This document shows positions 14,842 to 21,361 of a stretch of 31,597 bases of DNA, one piece after another (positions within the stretch are counted from its first letter, which is position 1; the number at the start of each line of letters is the position of its first letter). The translations under genes and the position numbers were made by a program. The DNA is from UMGS1279 sp045577495 (GTDB taxonomy: Bacteria > Bacillota > Clostridia > Oscillospirales > Acutalibacteraceae), in contig JAZNIK010000019.1 of assembly GCA_045577495.1 (NCBI GenBank), positions 1-31,597 on the forward strand, in the 5' to 3' direction. Under the pieces are notes generated by a model. That model saw only the letters and a list, made by a program, of their open reading frames with translations. It had not been told where the DNA came from and did no database searches.

Positions 14842-16605
14842 TTAGTTACCTCTTTTTTCTTCTATCATTTTTTTCATTCTCTCTTCCCACTCGTTATCCG
14901 TAAGCGTTTCTGCATCTGCGGAAGAGTTGGAGATTTTTTCTTGATTTAAAACCTTAATTGCATCTATCAAGGTCTGTTTAGGATTAGCAAAAGGTATTTG
15001 CGGATTTTGAAGCGAAACTAAATAGCCAATTTCTTCTGCCGAAAACTCATCACCGAAAAGTGATACATCAAATTTTCCGTCGGGGCGACTTAGTTGCTCC
15101 TCCACCGCCAGATAAACCCTTTTATTAAGTGGTGAAATAAAGCGCTCACCAGACAAATCTGCCACCTTGTTTTTTAAATCAGGATGGCTCATTAAAACCG
15201 AAATAATAGTTTCCTCCGCCTTTACAGCGCGAGGTTTTGTTCTTTTTTCGGGATTAAGCTCTTTAGAGTTATATACAGGCTTTATAATAGACTGAATTTC
15301 CTTTTTTTGTGCGGTTTTTTTGTGTTTATAACGAAGCCGCTCGATTTCTTTAATCAGTACCTGTTTTGAAACACCGTACTGCTCAGAAAGTCTACCTGCA
15401 TAAAGGTCAACGGCTATCGGGTCTGAAATACCCGACAGAGCCTCAGCGGCAAGATTTAGATATCTTGTTCTACCATCATTTGTATTCATATCAATGCCGT
15501 TTGATGCCTTGAAGAGTTTATATTCTATCTCATTAACGGCACCCTCTAAAACGGCTTCAAACCGCTCTTTGCCATTGTTTTTGATAAATTCGTCGGGGTC
15601 CTTTCCATCAGGAACGGACAACACCCTAACCTTAAGTCCCGAATCAGCAAGTACCTCCATAGCGCGAGTTGCCGCCTTTTGACCTGCCGCATCACTATCA
15701 AAGCTAAGCACTACCTCACCCGTATACCTTGCAATCAGTCGTGCTTGTTCGCTTGTAAAGGCGGTGCCCAGAGTACCTATTGTGTTTTCAAATCCCGCTT
15801 GATGAAGCGAGATAACATCCATATTACCCTCAACTATCAAAAGCTCTTTTGAACAATGCGCCTTGGCAAAATTAAAGCCAAAAAGGGTTTTGCTTTTTTT
15901 ATAAACAGGGGTATCAGAAGTATTTACATATTTACCGCCTTTATCCTCATTGGGATGGCGGCGACCGCTAAAACCAACAACCTTACCACTAAGTTCAATT
16001 ATTGGAAACATAACCCTATTTCTAAATCTATCGTAATAACCCTTATTACCCTTGGTTATTACATTTGCTTGCTCCATATCCGAGAGATAAAAGCCTTTTG
16101 ACTTTAAATGTTTTAGCAAAGCATCCCACTGATTTGGCGCGGCACCCAAGCCGAAATGCTTGATAGTTTTAATGCTAAGTCCACGACCTGTCAGATAATC
16201 AAGCGCCCACTTTCCACCCTCGGTGAAAAGATAGTTGTGAAAAAATCTTGCCGCTTCACTATTAATCTCATATATTTTTGCCTTTAATTTTACATACGAA
16301 TCATCATAATCGCCCTCGGGAATAGTAACACCCGACCTATCTGCCAAGCGTTTTACCGCCTCGATATAATCTAAGTTTTCTATGCGACGCACGAATGTAA
16401 AAGCATCACCGCCCGCGCCGCAACCAAAGCAGTAATATGATGCCGTATCGGGATAAACCGTAAAAGAGGGGGTTTTTTCGTTATGGAATGGGCATAGCCC
16501 GTTCAAATTACGACCGGCGCGTCTGAGGTTCACATACGGGGCAACAACCTCTTCAATAGGGTTTTTATATTTAATTTCCATAATTACCTCTTCAGGAATC
16601 CTCAA
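14842..16605 (-). CDS. dnaG: DNA primase
   Basis: DnaG makes RNA primers at the replication fork. The 587-residue protein has the CHC2 zinc domain (CPFHNEKTPSF ... YYCFGCGAGGDA; C38, H41, C59, C62), a catalytic core with SGRRHPNED and KSKTLFGFNFAK, and a TOPRIM fold with LIVEGNMDVISLHQAG (about residue 255) and SFDSDAAGQKAA (about residue 305). The C-terminus is a helicase-binding region with low similarity, as usual. The start is TTG at 16605, 5 bases after GAGGTG; an internal ATG at residue 9 lies too close to the zinc domain. It is 33 bases downstream of dgt. Confidence 0.96.
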   Translation of the reverse strand: MRIPEEVIMEIKYKNPIEEVVAPYVNLRRAGRNLNGLCPFHNEKTPSFTVYPDTASYYCFGCGAGGDAFTFVRRIENLDYIEAVKRLADRSGVTIPEGDYDDSYVKLKAKIYEINSEAARFFHNYLFTEGGKWALDYLTGRGLSIKTIKHFGLGAAPNQWDALLKHLKSKGFYLSDMEQANVITKGNKGYYDRFRNRVMFPIIELSGKVVGFSGRRHPNEDKGGKYVNTSDTPVYKKSKTLFGFNFAKAHCSKELLIVEGNMDVISLHQAGFENTIGTLGTAFTSEQARLIARYTGEVVLSFDSDAAGQKAATRAMEVLADSGLKVRVLSVPDGKDPDEFIKNNGKERFEAVLEGAVNEIEYKLFKASNGIDMNTNDGRTRYLNLAAEALSGISDPIAVDLYAGRLSEQYGVSKQVLIKEIERLRYKHKKTAQKKEIQSIIKPVYNSKELNPEKRTKPRAVKAEETIISVLMSHPDLKNKVADLSGERFISPLNKRVYLAVEEQLSRPDGKFDVSLFGDEFSAEEIGYLVSLQNPQIPFANPKQTLIDAIKVLNQEKISNSSADAETLTDNEWEERMKKMIEEKRGN

Positions 16606-16638
16606 ACAATCACCTCATTTTCTCTATTTTAGTTTATC

Positions 16639-17643
16639 TTAAACATCTAGTTCCCAAGATTTTGGTATGAAATACTTAGAATATACCTCAACTGCATAAT
16701 GGTCGGACATACCTGCAATATGGTCTAATATTGCACGTTCAAAACCGTCACGTTCTACAATTACATTATATTCCTTAGGCAAACAGTTTGGATTTGCCTT
16801 AATATGTTCGTATATGCCCATTAAAATGCCGTCTACCTTACTTTCCTCACTCTTTGCCTTGGGATTTTTATACACCCTATCAAACAAAAATGCGTGAAGC
16901 TTTTCAAACTGTTCGTTGGTTTCGGCATCCATTTTAATATCATCAATACTATTAAAAATAACCGACTTAACCATTGTGTTGATTCGTTCGCTTTTTTTGT
17001 TGCCTAGTACTGCCGATATATCCTTATCAATATCACTCTCTTTAATAATACCCGCTCTTACGGCATCATCAATATCGTGATTGATATATGCAATTCTATC
17101 CGAAATTCTAACAACCCTACCCTCTAAGGTTTGGGGCATTGGACCCTTTGTGTGATTTAAAATACCATCCAACACCTCGGCGGTAAGATTAAGACCTTTA
17201 AAATTCTTCTCTAAATGCTCACACACCCTAACGCTTTGCTCATAATGGTGAAAACCGCTAGGCGATATTTTATCCAGTGTGCGTTCACCCGCATGACCAA
17301 ACGGAGTATGCCCCAAATCGTGACCAAGGGCAATAGCCTCGGTTAAATCCTCATTAAGCCTTAGTGCCCTAGAGATAGTTCTTGCAATCTGTGACACCTC
17401 TAATGTATGGGTTAAACGGGTGCGATAATGGTCGGACTCGGGTGACAAAAACACCTGCGTTTTATGCTTTAATCGGCGAAATGCTTTGCAATGAATTATG
17501 CGGTCGCGGTCGCGCTGAAACTCTGTTCTAAAATCGCAAGGGATTTCGGGCAATTTCCGACCATTACTATTCTCACTTAAAACTGCGTGGGTTGAAAGAG
17601 TTTCCCTTTCAATCTTTTGGGTAAGTTCCCTTATATTATCCAT
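16639..17643 (-). CDS. dgt: Deoxyguanosinetriphosphate triphosphohydrolase-like protein
   Basis: This HD-domain dNTP triphosphohydrolase removes triphosphate from deoxynucleotides and helps control dNTP pools. The 334-residue form is the shorter type common in Gram-positives. The metal-binding HD residues are visible: H79 in RTRLTHTLEVSQ, H108-D109 in AIALGHDLGHTPFGHAGE, and D182 in VVRISDRIAYINHDIDDA. Conserved FRRLKHKTQVF precedes them. The ATG follows AATGGAGGTG. Its position in front of dnaG and rpoD is a familiar Clostridia order and couples dNTP control with the primase and sigma factor. Substrate preference is not readable. Confidence 0.93.
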   Translation of the reverse strand: MDNIRELTQKIERETLSTHAVLSENSNGRKLPEIPCDFRTEFQRDRDRIIHCKAFRRLKHKTQVFLSPESDHYRTRLTHTLEVSQIARTISRALRLNEDLTEAIALGHDLGHTPFGHAGERTLDKISPSGFHHYEQSVRVCEHLEKNFKGLNLTAEVLDGILNHTKGPMPQTLEGRVVRISDRIAYINHDIDDAVRAGIIKESDIDKDISAVLGNKKSERINTMVKSVIFNSIDDIKMDAETNEQFEKLHAFLFDRVYKNPKAKSEESKVDGILMGIYEHIKANPNCLPKEYNVIVERDGFERAILDHIAGMSDHYAVEVYSKYFIPKSWELDV

Positions 17644-17722
17644 AAAGCACCTCCATTTAAAGCAATTTTTATCTATATATAATATTATTAGACAAAAAAC
17701 TTAAAAACCCTTTATTTTTATC

Positions 17723-18343
17723 TTAAAAACCTAAAAAAACATCCCTAATATCAAAAAAAGGCATTTTTCCGCAAAAAGTATCGGTGCATTTTTGGTAAAG
17801 CCCATCAAACTGCTCTGCCACAACGCCTAACGAAACACTGATTTTATCGGCAAAATCGGTTGACATAACCTTAACCTTATACCCTTCAAGAAGCTTATTT
17901 AAAATATCATAATCTGCATATTCGCACTCAATTTTAAACTGCTTTGCCGCCAAAATTTCCTCAACCTCTGCCGCCTGCAAAACTGCACGTGCCGCCTCGG
18001 AATATGCTCTAACCAATCCGCCGGTTCCAAGCAGAATACCACCAAAATAGCGGGTTACAACAACTGCAATATCGGTAATCTCCGAATGATTTATAACCTC
18101 CATAACTGGCAGTCCCGCCGTTGAATGAGGCTCACCATCATCAGAAAAACGCCTTAATTTATTTTCTCTTAAAGAAAAAGCATAAACATTATGCCTTGCA
18201 TCCCAATATTTTTTACGCATTCGATTTAAAAACTCTTGTGCCTGAGCCTCTGTTTTGCAAGGAAAAACGGTGGCGATAAACCTAGATTTTTTAACCTCAA
18301 TCTCTGCCGAACATTCACTTTTTATGGTTTTATAACCCTCCAT
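17723..18343 (-). CDS. YigZ/IMPACT family protein
   Basis: The 206-residue protein matches the UPF0029/IMPACT family: SRFIATVFPCKTEAQAQEFL, KKYWDARHNVYAF, the signature RFSDDGEPHSTAGLPVMEVI, and VVVTRYFGGILLGTGGLVRAYSEAA (split for reading). The C-terminal part (about residues 135-200) is the DUF1949 ferredoxin-like domain. Eukaryotic IMPACT regulates GCN2; the bacterial proteins have no settled function, with nucleic acid or translation-related roles proposed. It has its own strong promoter, a GGAGGTGG ribosome site, and is followed after 79 bases by dgt, so it may or may not feed that transcript. Confidence 0.93.
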   Translation of the reverse strand: MEGYKTIKSECSAEIEVKKSRFIATVFPCKTEAQAQEFLNRMRKKYWDARHNVYAFSLRENKLRRFSDDGEPHSTAGLPVMEVINHSEITDIAVVVTRYFGGILLGTGGLVRAYSEAARAVLQAAEVEEILAAKQFKIECEYADYDILNKLLEGYKVKVMSTDFADKISVSLGVVAEQFDGLYQKCTDTFCGKMPFFDIRDVFLGF

Positions 18344-18377
18344 TTTTCCACCTCCAAAAGTTTTTAATAGGATATAT

Positions 18378-18407
18378 ATTATAACATTTTTTTACATATT
18401 TAGTCAA
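18378..18407 (-). promoter_or_regulatory. Sigma-A promoter of the YigZ gene
   Basis: On the minus strand TTGACT (18402-18407), an 18-base spacer and TATAAT (18378-18383) preceded by TGT form a strong extended -10 promoter about 35 bases before the ATG. Confidence 0.85.
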
Positions 18408-18448
18408 TATAAAAGTAGATTTTCGCCGTTTTTAATTGTTTGTTCATG

Positions 18449-18487
18449 CGGGACGTCGAGAGTGCTTATCCCTACAAGTTAATTGCA
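18449..18487. repeat. Dispersed repeat, copy A
   Basis: This 39-base segment is the same length as, and identical at 31 positions to, the segment at 31549-31587, sharing an uninterrupted CCCTACAAGTTAATTGCA end. Two copies 13 kb apart, both in spacers, indicate a dispersed element. This copy has lost the short stem seen in copy B. It abuts the fold-back that begins at 18491. Confidence 0.75.
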
Positions 18488-18490
18488 ACA

Positions 18491-18575
18491 GTCATTCTGA
18501 GCGCTTGGCGAAGAATCTCCTTGAAAACAATATCCCCTCTTGGAGATTCTTCGTCGCTTTGCTACTCAGAATGAC
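18491..18575. repeat. Large fold-back (MITE- or REP-like) element
   Basis: GTCATTCTGAG (18491-18501) pairs with CTCAGAATGAC (18565-18575), and inside it CGAAGAATCTCC (18509-18520) pairs with GGAGATTCTTCG (18542-18553), giving an 85-base structure with two perfect stems separated by a partly matching interior loop. There is no T-tract. Sequences of the kind CATTCTGAGCG...GAAGAATCTC recur in many unrelated genomes as intergenic repeats, to my recollection. No target duplication is evident. Confidence 0.7.
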
Positions 18576-18605
18576 AAATTAAAAGCCTTTATAATCTAAA
18601 AGGAA

Positions 18606-18649
18606 AAACCATCCGGTCGGGCAAATGATTACGCCATACCGAATGGTTT
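18606..18649 (-). terminator. Terminator of the LRR protein gene
   Basis: On the minus strand a 17-base arm (18633-18649, beginning AAACCATTCGGT) pairs with 18606-18622 at 15 of 17 positions around a 10-base loop, followed by TTCCTTTT. It lies about 36 bases beyond the stop codon. Confidence 0.8.
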
Positions 18650-18664
18650 GTTTCACGAAATTGG

Positions 18665-18685
18665 ATTAAACGCCACGCGTTTAAT
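18665..18685. repeat. Short perfect inverted repeat at the LRR stop codon
   Basis: ATTAAACGC (18665-18673) and GCGTTTAAT (18677-18685) are separated by CAC and overlap the last base of the stop codon. It could act as an mRNA 3'-end hairpin together with the terminator just downstream. Confidence 0.5.
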
Positions 18686-20376
18686 TATTTTGCTTTTGCA
18701 GATTTATAGGTTGACCAACTGGAATAATACTTTTTGCCGCTTACTGTTTTATAGGTACGTACTCTTACATAATAGGTCTTTTTAGAGGTGAGTTTTGTTA
18801 GGGTTGTGCTTGTGGTTTTATAGCTTGTTATGGTTTTAGTCTTTGCAGATTTAAAGTTCTTACTTGTTGCATATTGAATCTGATAGCCCGTAACCTGAGA
18901 AGTCTTTTTACCTACATAAACCTTTATGCTCTTTTTACTTGCTGTGAGTTTTGATACAGTAGTTTTAGGCGGGTTAATGGTAAAGTAAAGGTTTTTTGTT
19001 CCTGTGTAGTTACCTTTCATTTTAATGGTAACCTTGTATTTACCAACATTCTTTCTGCCGGTAGCATAGGTTACTGTGTAATGTGTGTTCTTAGTTAACT
19101 TGGTGCCACCTGCGTTTTTAACAGTTACTAATGGAGTTTTAATCTTTCCATTGTAAATGTATCTTGTGGTTGAGAGGCTGATTTTACACTTAGAAATGTT
19201 TATAGGATTGATTTTAAAGGTTAAATATTTTGTACCAGAATATTTACCCTTAAAGGTAACCTTAATCTTATATGTACCCACATTTTTTCTGCCTGATGGA
19301 TATGTTACTGTAAAATCAGTATTCTTCTTTAAGACTTTTCCTGATGAATCCTTCACAGTTACGGTAGGTGTTTTAACCTTACCATTATATGTGTAGCGTG
19401 TTGCACTAAGTTTAATAGTTTTTGGACTCTTTACTGTAACAGCCGAGCCTGTTGCTACCCATCCACACTCACTACATTTTTTTACTGTTTTACCGTTTTT
19501 GGTAAGAGTCGCCTTAGAGTCGACAAAGGTTTTATATATATGACCTGCAATTCTTGTAGATTTACATACATTACAGCCTTTATCACAACTATTGGTGTAT
19601 TTATGCGGTAATGCTGTTCTTATATAATCACATTTGTTACAGATTTCGTCACAAACATAAGAATATTCATGAGAGCCTGTACAAGTGTTATAATGCCAAT
19701 TTGAATCAATTATCCAATCATTGTTAACACCTATATAAATATTTGACTTATTGGTTTTATTACCTGTATAGTAAATATTTTCAAGACTATAACAATAATA
19801 AAAAGCATACATACCTATTTCTTTTAATGTCTTCGGTAAAGTTACAGTTTTAAGGCTCATATTTTTCAAAAATGCAAAATCACCTATTTTTGTTAGACCT
19901 TCAGCAATTAAAACTTCCTCAAGATTATAGCAAGCATTAAAAACCTTTTCTCCCATAGAATTTATTCGTGAGCCGAGTTTTACATATTTTAGTCCACCAC
20001 AACCAGAAAATGCAAAAGCACCAATACTTGTTACGCTATTTGGAATCGTTATTGTAGCAAGACTTGTGCAGCGATAAAATGCAGATTCGCCGATACTATT
20101 TACACTATCAGGAATTGTTACATTTGTTATGCTATCACAATTAAAAAACGCATAATCGTATATTTTAGTCACAGGATAATTGCCTAGTGTTGATGGAATA
20201 ACAATATTGCCACTTATTGATTCATCTACAGTAATTATTGTTGCCTCATTATTTTCGATAAAGTATGTATAATAACCATCTGTTGTTTCGGCAGAGGCGA
20301 TTATACTAAAAACCCCCGTTGGCATTACAGAAAAAAGAATCAAAATTGTCAAAACAACAGCTAATACCCTTTTCAT
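18685..20376 (-). CDS. Secreted leucine-rich repeat (BspA/LRR_5) protein with tandem beta repeats and FnIII-like end
   Basis: The 563-residue protein has a signal peptide (residues 1-29: lysine-arginine start, hydrophobic core, ASA-E cleavage). About five LRR_5 repeats follow (60-200; pattern TIPxSVxxIGxxAFxxC). Next is a cysteine-rich linker with CxxC-type pairs (242-305; CDEICNKC, CDKGCNVC, CSEC). Two tandem about-75-residue repeats come after it (about 320-392 and 400-470), both containing YNGKxKTPxVTVK and GRKNVGxYK. The C-terminus (475-563) looks like fibronectin type III. No sortase motif, S-layer domain or membrane anchor is visible, so it is probably secreted or loosely wall-associated. 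Such proteins in gut Clostridia are thought to mediate adhesion or ligand binding. The ATG follows GGGAGG, but an intrinsic terminator sits immediately upstream. Confidence 0.9.
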   Translation of the reverse strand: MKRVLAVVLTILILFSVMPTGVFSIIASAETTDGYYTYFIENNEATIITVDESISGNIVIPSTLGNYPVTKIYDYAFFNCDSITNVTIPDSVNSIGESAFYRCTSLATITIPNSVTSIGAFAFSGCGGLKYVKLGSRINSMGEKVFNACYNLEEVLIAEGLTKIGDFAFLKNMSLKTVTLPKTLKEIGMYAFYYCYSLENIYYTGNKTNKSNIYIGVNNDWIIDSNWHYNTCTGSHEYSYVCDEICNKCDYIRTALPHKYTNSCDKGCNVCKSTRIAGHIYKTFVDSKATLTKNGKTVKKCSECGWVATGSAVTVKSPKTIKLSATRYTYNGKVKTPTVTVKDSSGKVLKKNTDFTVTYPSGRKNVGTYKIKVTFKGKYSGTKYLTFKINPINISKCKISLSTTRYIYNGKIKTPLVTVKNAGGTKLTKNTHYTVTYATGRKNVGKYKVTIKMKGNYTGTKNLYFTINPPKTTVSKLTASKKSIKVYVGKKTSQVTGYQIQYATSKNFKSAKTKTITSYKTTSTTLTKLTSKKTYYVRVRTYKTVSGKKYYSSWSTYKSAKAK

Positions 20377-20392
20377 TTAATTTTCCTCCCGA

Positions 20393-20617
20393 AAACAAAA
20401 AGTGCGGCTACCGAAGTAAGCCGCACAAAAAACGCAAACCCCGATAGTTGCGAAACTAACCCAATGTGAAATGGGGCGTATAAACGCTCTCAATTATACA
20501 TATGGCAGGAATTTGCATTTTTATCAAATTCATTACCATAGATATAACCGAAACAAGCGTATTTATCCCTTAAAAATAAAATACACCCAATTTCACACCA
20601 TATTAAGTTAGTTTCGC
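20393..20617 (-). ncRNA. Candidate structured RNA, rod-like, 6S-type architecture
   Basis: A strong promoter predicts transcription starting at about 20617, exactly at the first base of a long stem. The RNA folds as one rod. GCGAAACUAAC (20617-20607) pairs with 20450-20460, and the helix continues through 20602/20465. After a 5-base bulge, 20596-20581 pairs with 20466-20481. An asymmetric bubble follows (20 bases against 2, with an alternative GCGU/ACGC hairpin on the short side). Then come 20560-20555 with 20484-20489, 20549-20536 with 20492-20505, and the tip 20531-20525 with 20509-20515. Seven pairs are G-U wobbles and only two are mismatches. It ends at a UUCG-loop terminator, giving about 225 bases. 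The layout recalls 6S RNA; family identity is not established, and it might instead be a leader of the LRR gene. Confidence 0.5.
20402..20426 (-). terminator. Terminator between the rod-like RNA and the LRR start codon
   Basis: On the minus strand GTGCGGCT pairs with AGCCGCAC, extended by AC/GT closing a UUCG tetraloop with one bulged T, followed by TTTTTGTTTT. Its T-tract ends 2 bases before the GGGAGG ribosome site of the LRR gene, so transcripts must read through it to express that gene. Confidence 0.88.
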
Positions 20618-20623
20618 AATAGT
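20444..20623. repeat. 170-base inverted-repeat element flanked by 5-base direct repeats
   Basis: TGCGAAACTAAC (20449-20460) and its exact inverse GTTAGTTTCGCA (20607-20618) bound a segment whose two halves are imperfect inverted repeats along their whole length. ATAGT is found immediately outside both ends (20444-20448 and 20619-20623), as a target-site duplication would be. It overlaps the candidate RNA; the two readings may both be true if a fold-back element was recruited as an RNA gene or leader. Confidence 0.55.
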
Positions 20624-20652
20624 ATTATACCATATTTTATTGAAAGTTTCAA
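20624..20652 (-). promoter_or_regulatory. Strong sigma-A promoter of the rod-like RNA/LRR leader
   Basis: TTGAAA (20647-20652), a 17-base spacer and a perfect TATAAT (20624-20629) preceded by TGG make this the best promoter in the window. The predicted start is the first base of the rod stem. Confidence 0.88.
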
Positions 20653-20681
20653 GAAAATATTTTATGAGTTAATATCACTGA

Positions 20682-20700
20682 CCTTCTCCGCTGGAGAAGG
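20682..20700. repeat. Compact perfect hairpin in the spacer
   Basis: CCTTCTCC (20682-20689) and GGAGAAGG (20693-20700) surround GCT. No T-tract follows on either strand. It may be a remnant of a dispersed intergenic repeat. Confidence 0.5.
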
Positions 20701-20728
20701 CGTTATCGGTACATTCCATATATAAAAA

Positions 20729-20750
20729 CGGCGGTGATTATTCACCGCCG
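20729..20750 (-). terminator. Terminator of the pyrH-polC-GNAT operon
   Basis: On the minus strand CGGCGGTGA, loop ATAA, TCACCGCCG, then TTTTTATATA. It lies 10 bases past the GNAT stop codon and marks the end of the 10.6-kb operon. Confidence 0.93.
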
Positions 20751-20759
20751 CGATTTTAA

Positions 20760-21353
20760 TTATTTTATTGCATAATTGTTTAATACATTCTGCCTTGAAA
20801 ATTCTTCTTTTAAAACCGAATAGAGATATACATCCACGCATTTATCCTTACAAAAGGCACCCTTTCTAAGTAGTCCCTCTCTTTGCATACCAACACGCTC
20901 TAGCAGTCTAATAGATGGTGCATTTTCTACCATAACCTTTGCCTGAACCCTTGTGAAATTTAAATCAGTGAACAAAAACCTTAAAACCGCTATAAGCATT
21001 TCGGTAGCATAGCCCTTATGTTGATATTCTTTTGCAAGGGTGTAGCCAACTGTTGCAATACTACCCGATGCATCAATATCCATAACGCTTATTGTGGCTA
21101 TAACCTTTTTGCACTCATTACACTCAACAAACCAGGTATAGCCCTTGCGGTTTGTGGCTTTTGCCTGTTTTTTAAGCCAAGATATGTAATTAAAGGTTTC
21201 GCCCTTGGTTTTGTGGGGAAACCAATCGGCATATCGGCAACTATCAGGGTGTGAGCAAATATCAAAAACATCCGAAACATCAGAATATTTTGGTGCTCTA
21301 AGCATTAGTCTTTCGGTAAAAAGCGGGATAAATATTTCTTCTACCCAAAACAT
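20760..21353 (-). CDS. GNAT family N-acetyltransferase (RimJ/RimL-like)
   Basis: The 197-residue protein fits the Acetyltransf_3/RimJ-RimL group. It starts with LFTERLMLRAPKYSDVSDVFDI, has the central VGYTLAKEYQHKGYATEMLIAV (Q/RxxGx(G/A)-like acetyl-CoA loop with QHKGYA), and ends FTRVQAKVMVENAPSIRLLERVGMQREGLLRKG (split for reading). Such enzymes acetylate ribosomal-protein N-termini, amino sugars or small amines; the substrate here is unknown. The ATG at 21351-21353 uses AGGTGA that lies across the polC stop codon, so it is translationally coupled to polC and closes the operon. Confidence 0.87.
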   Translation of the reverse strand: MFWVEEIFIPLFTERLMLRAPKYSDVSDVFDICSHPDSCRYADWFPHKTKGETFNYISWLKKQAKATNRKGYTWFVECNECKKVIATISVMDIDASGSIATVGYTLAKEYQHKGYATEMLIAVLRFLFTDLNFTRVQAKVMVENAPSIRLLERVGMQREGLLRKGAFCKDKCVDVYLYSVLKEEFSRQNVLNNYAIK

Positions 21354-21361
21354 ACAATCAC

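Larger units (their letters stand above)
18344..18684. other. 341-base spacer between the YigZ and LRR genes
   Basis: No coding potential is seen. From left to right it holds the YigZ ribosome site and promoter (to 18407), dispersed repeat copy A (18449-18487), the large fold-back (18491-18575), and the LRR gene terminator (18606-18649). The remaining bases are A+T-rich. Confidence 0.8.
20377..20759. other. 383-base spacer upstream of the LRR gene
   Basis: No protein-coding gene is seen. It contains the LRR ribosome site (20385-20390), a hairpin terminator (20402-20426), the long rod-like fold-back (20449-20618) with flanking 5-base repeats, a strong minus-strand promoter (20624-20652), a compact hairpin (20682-20700) and the terminator of the GNAT gene (20729-20750). 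Confidence 0.85.

Noticed and set aside
17644..17722. Promoter for dgt in the YigZ-dgt gap
   Set aside because: TTGTCT is present on the minus strand but the box 17 bases on (ATAAAA) is a poor -10; too weak to list, although some start there is possible.
18344..18684. tRNA or small protein gene in the repeat-rich spacer
   Set aside because: No cloverleaf or start with ribosome site was found; repeats and a terminator account for most of it.
20393..20617. Cyclic di-GMP, cobalamin or other well-known riboswitch in the LRR leader
   Set aside because: I could not find the conserved core of any riboswitch I know; the fold is a single rod without a multi-helix junction.
20682..20700. Intrinsic terminator
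   Set aside because: The perfect 8-bp hairpin has no T-tract on either strand, and a better terminator lies at 20729-20750.
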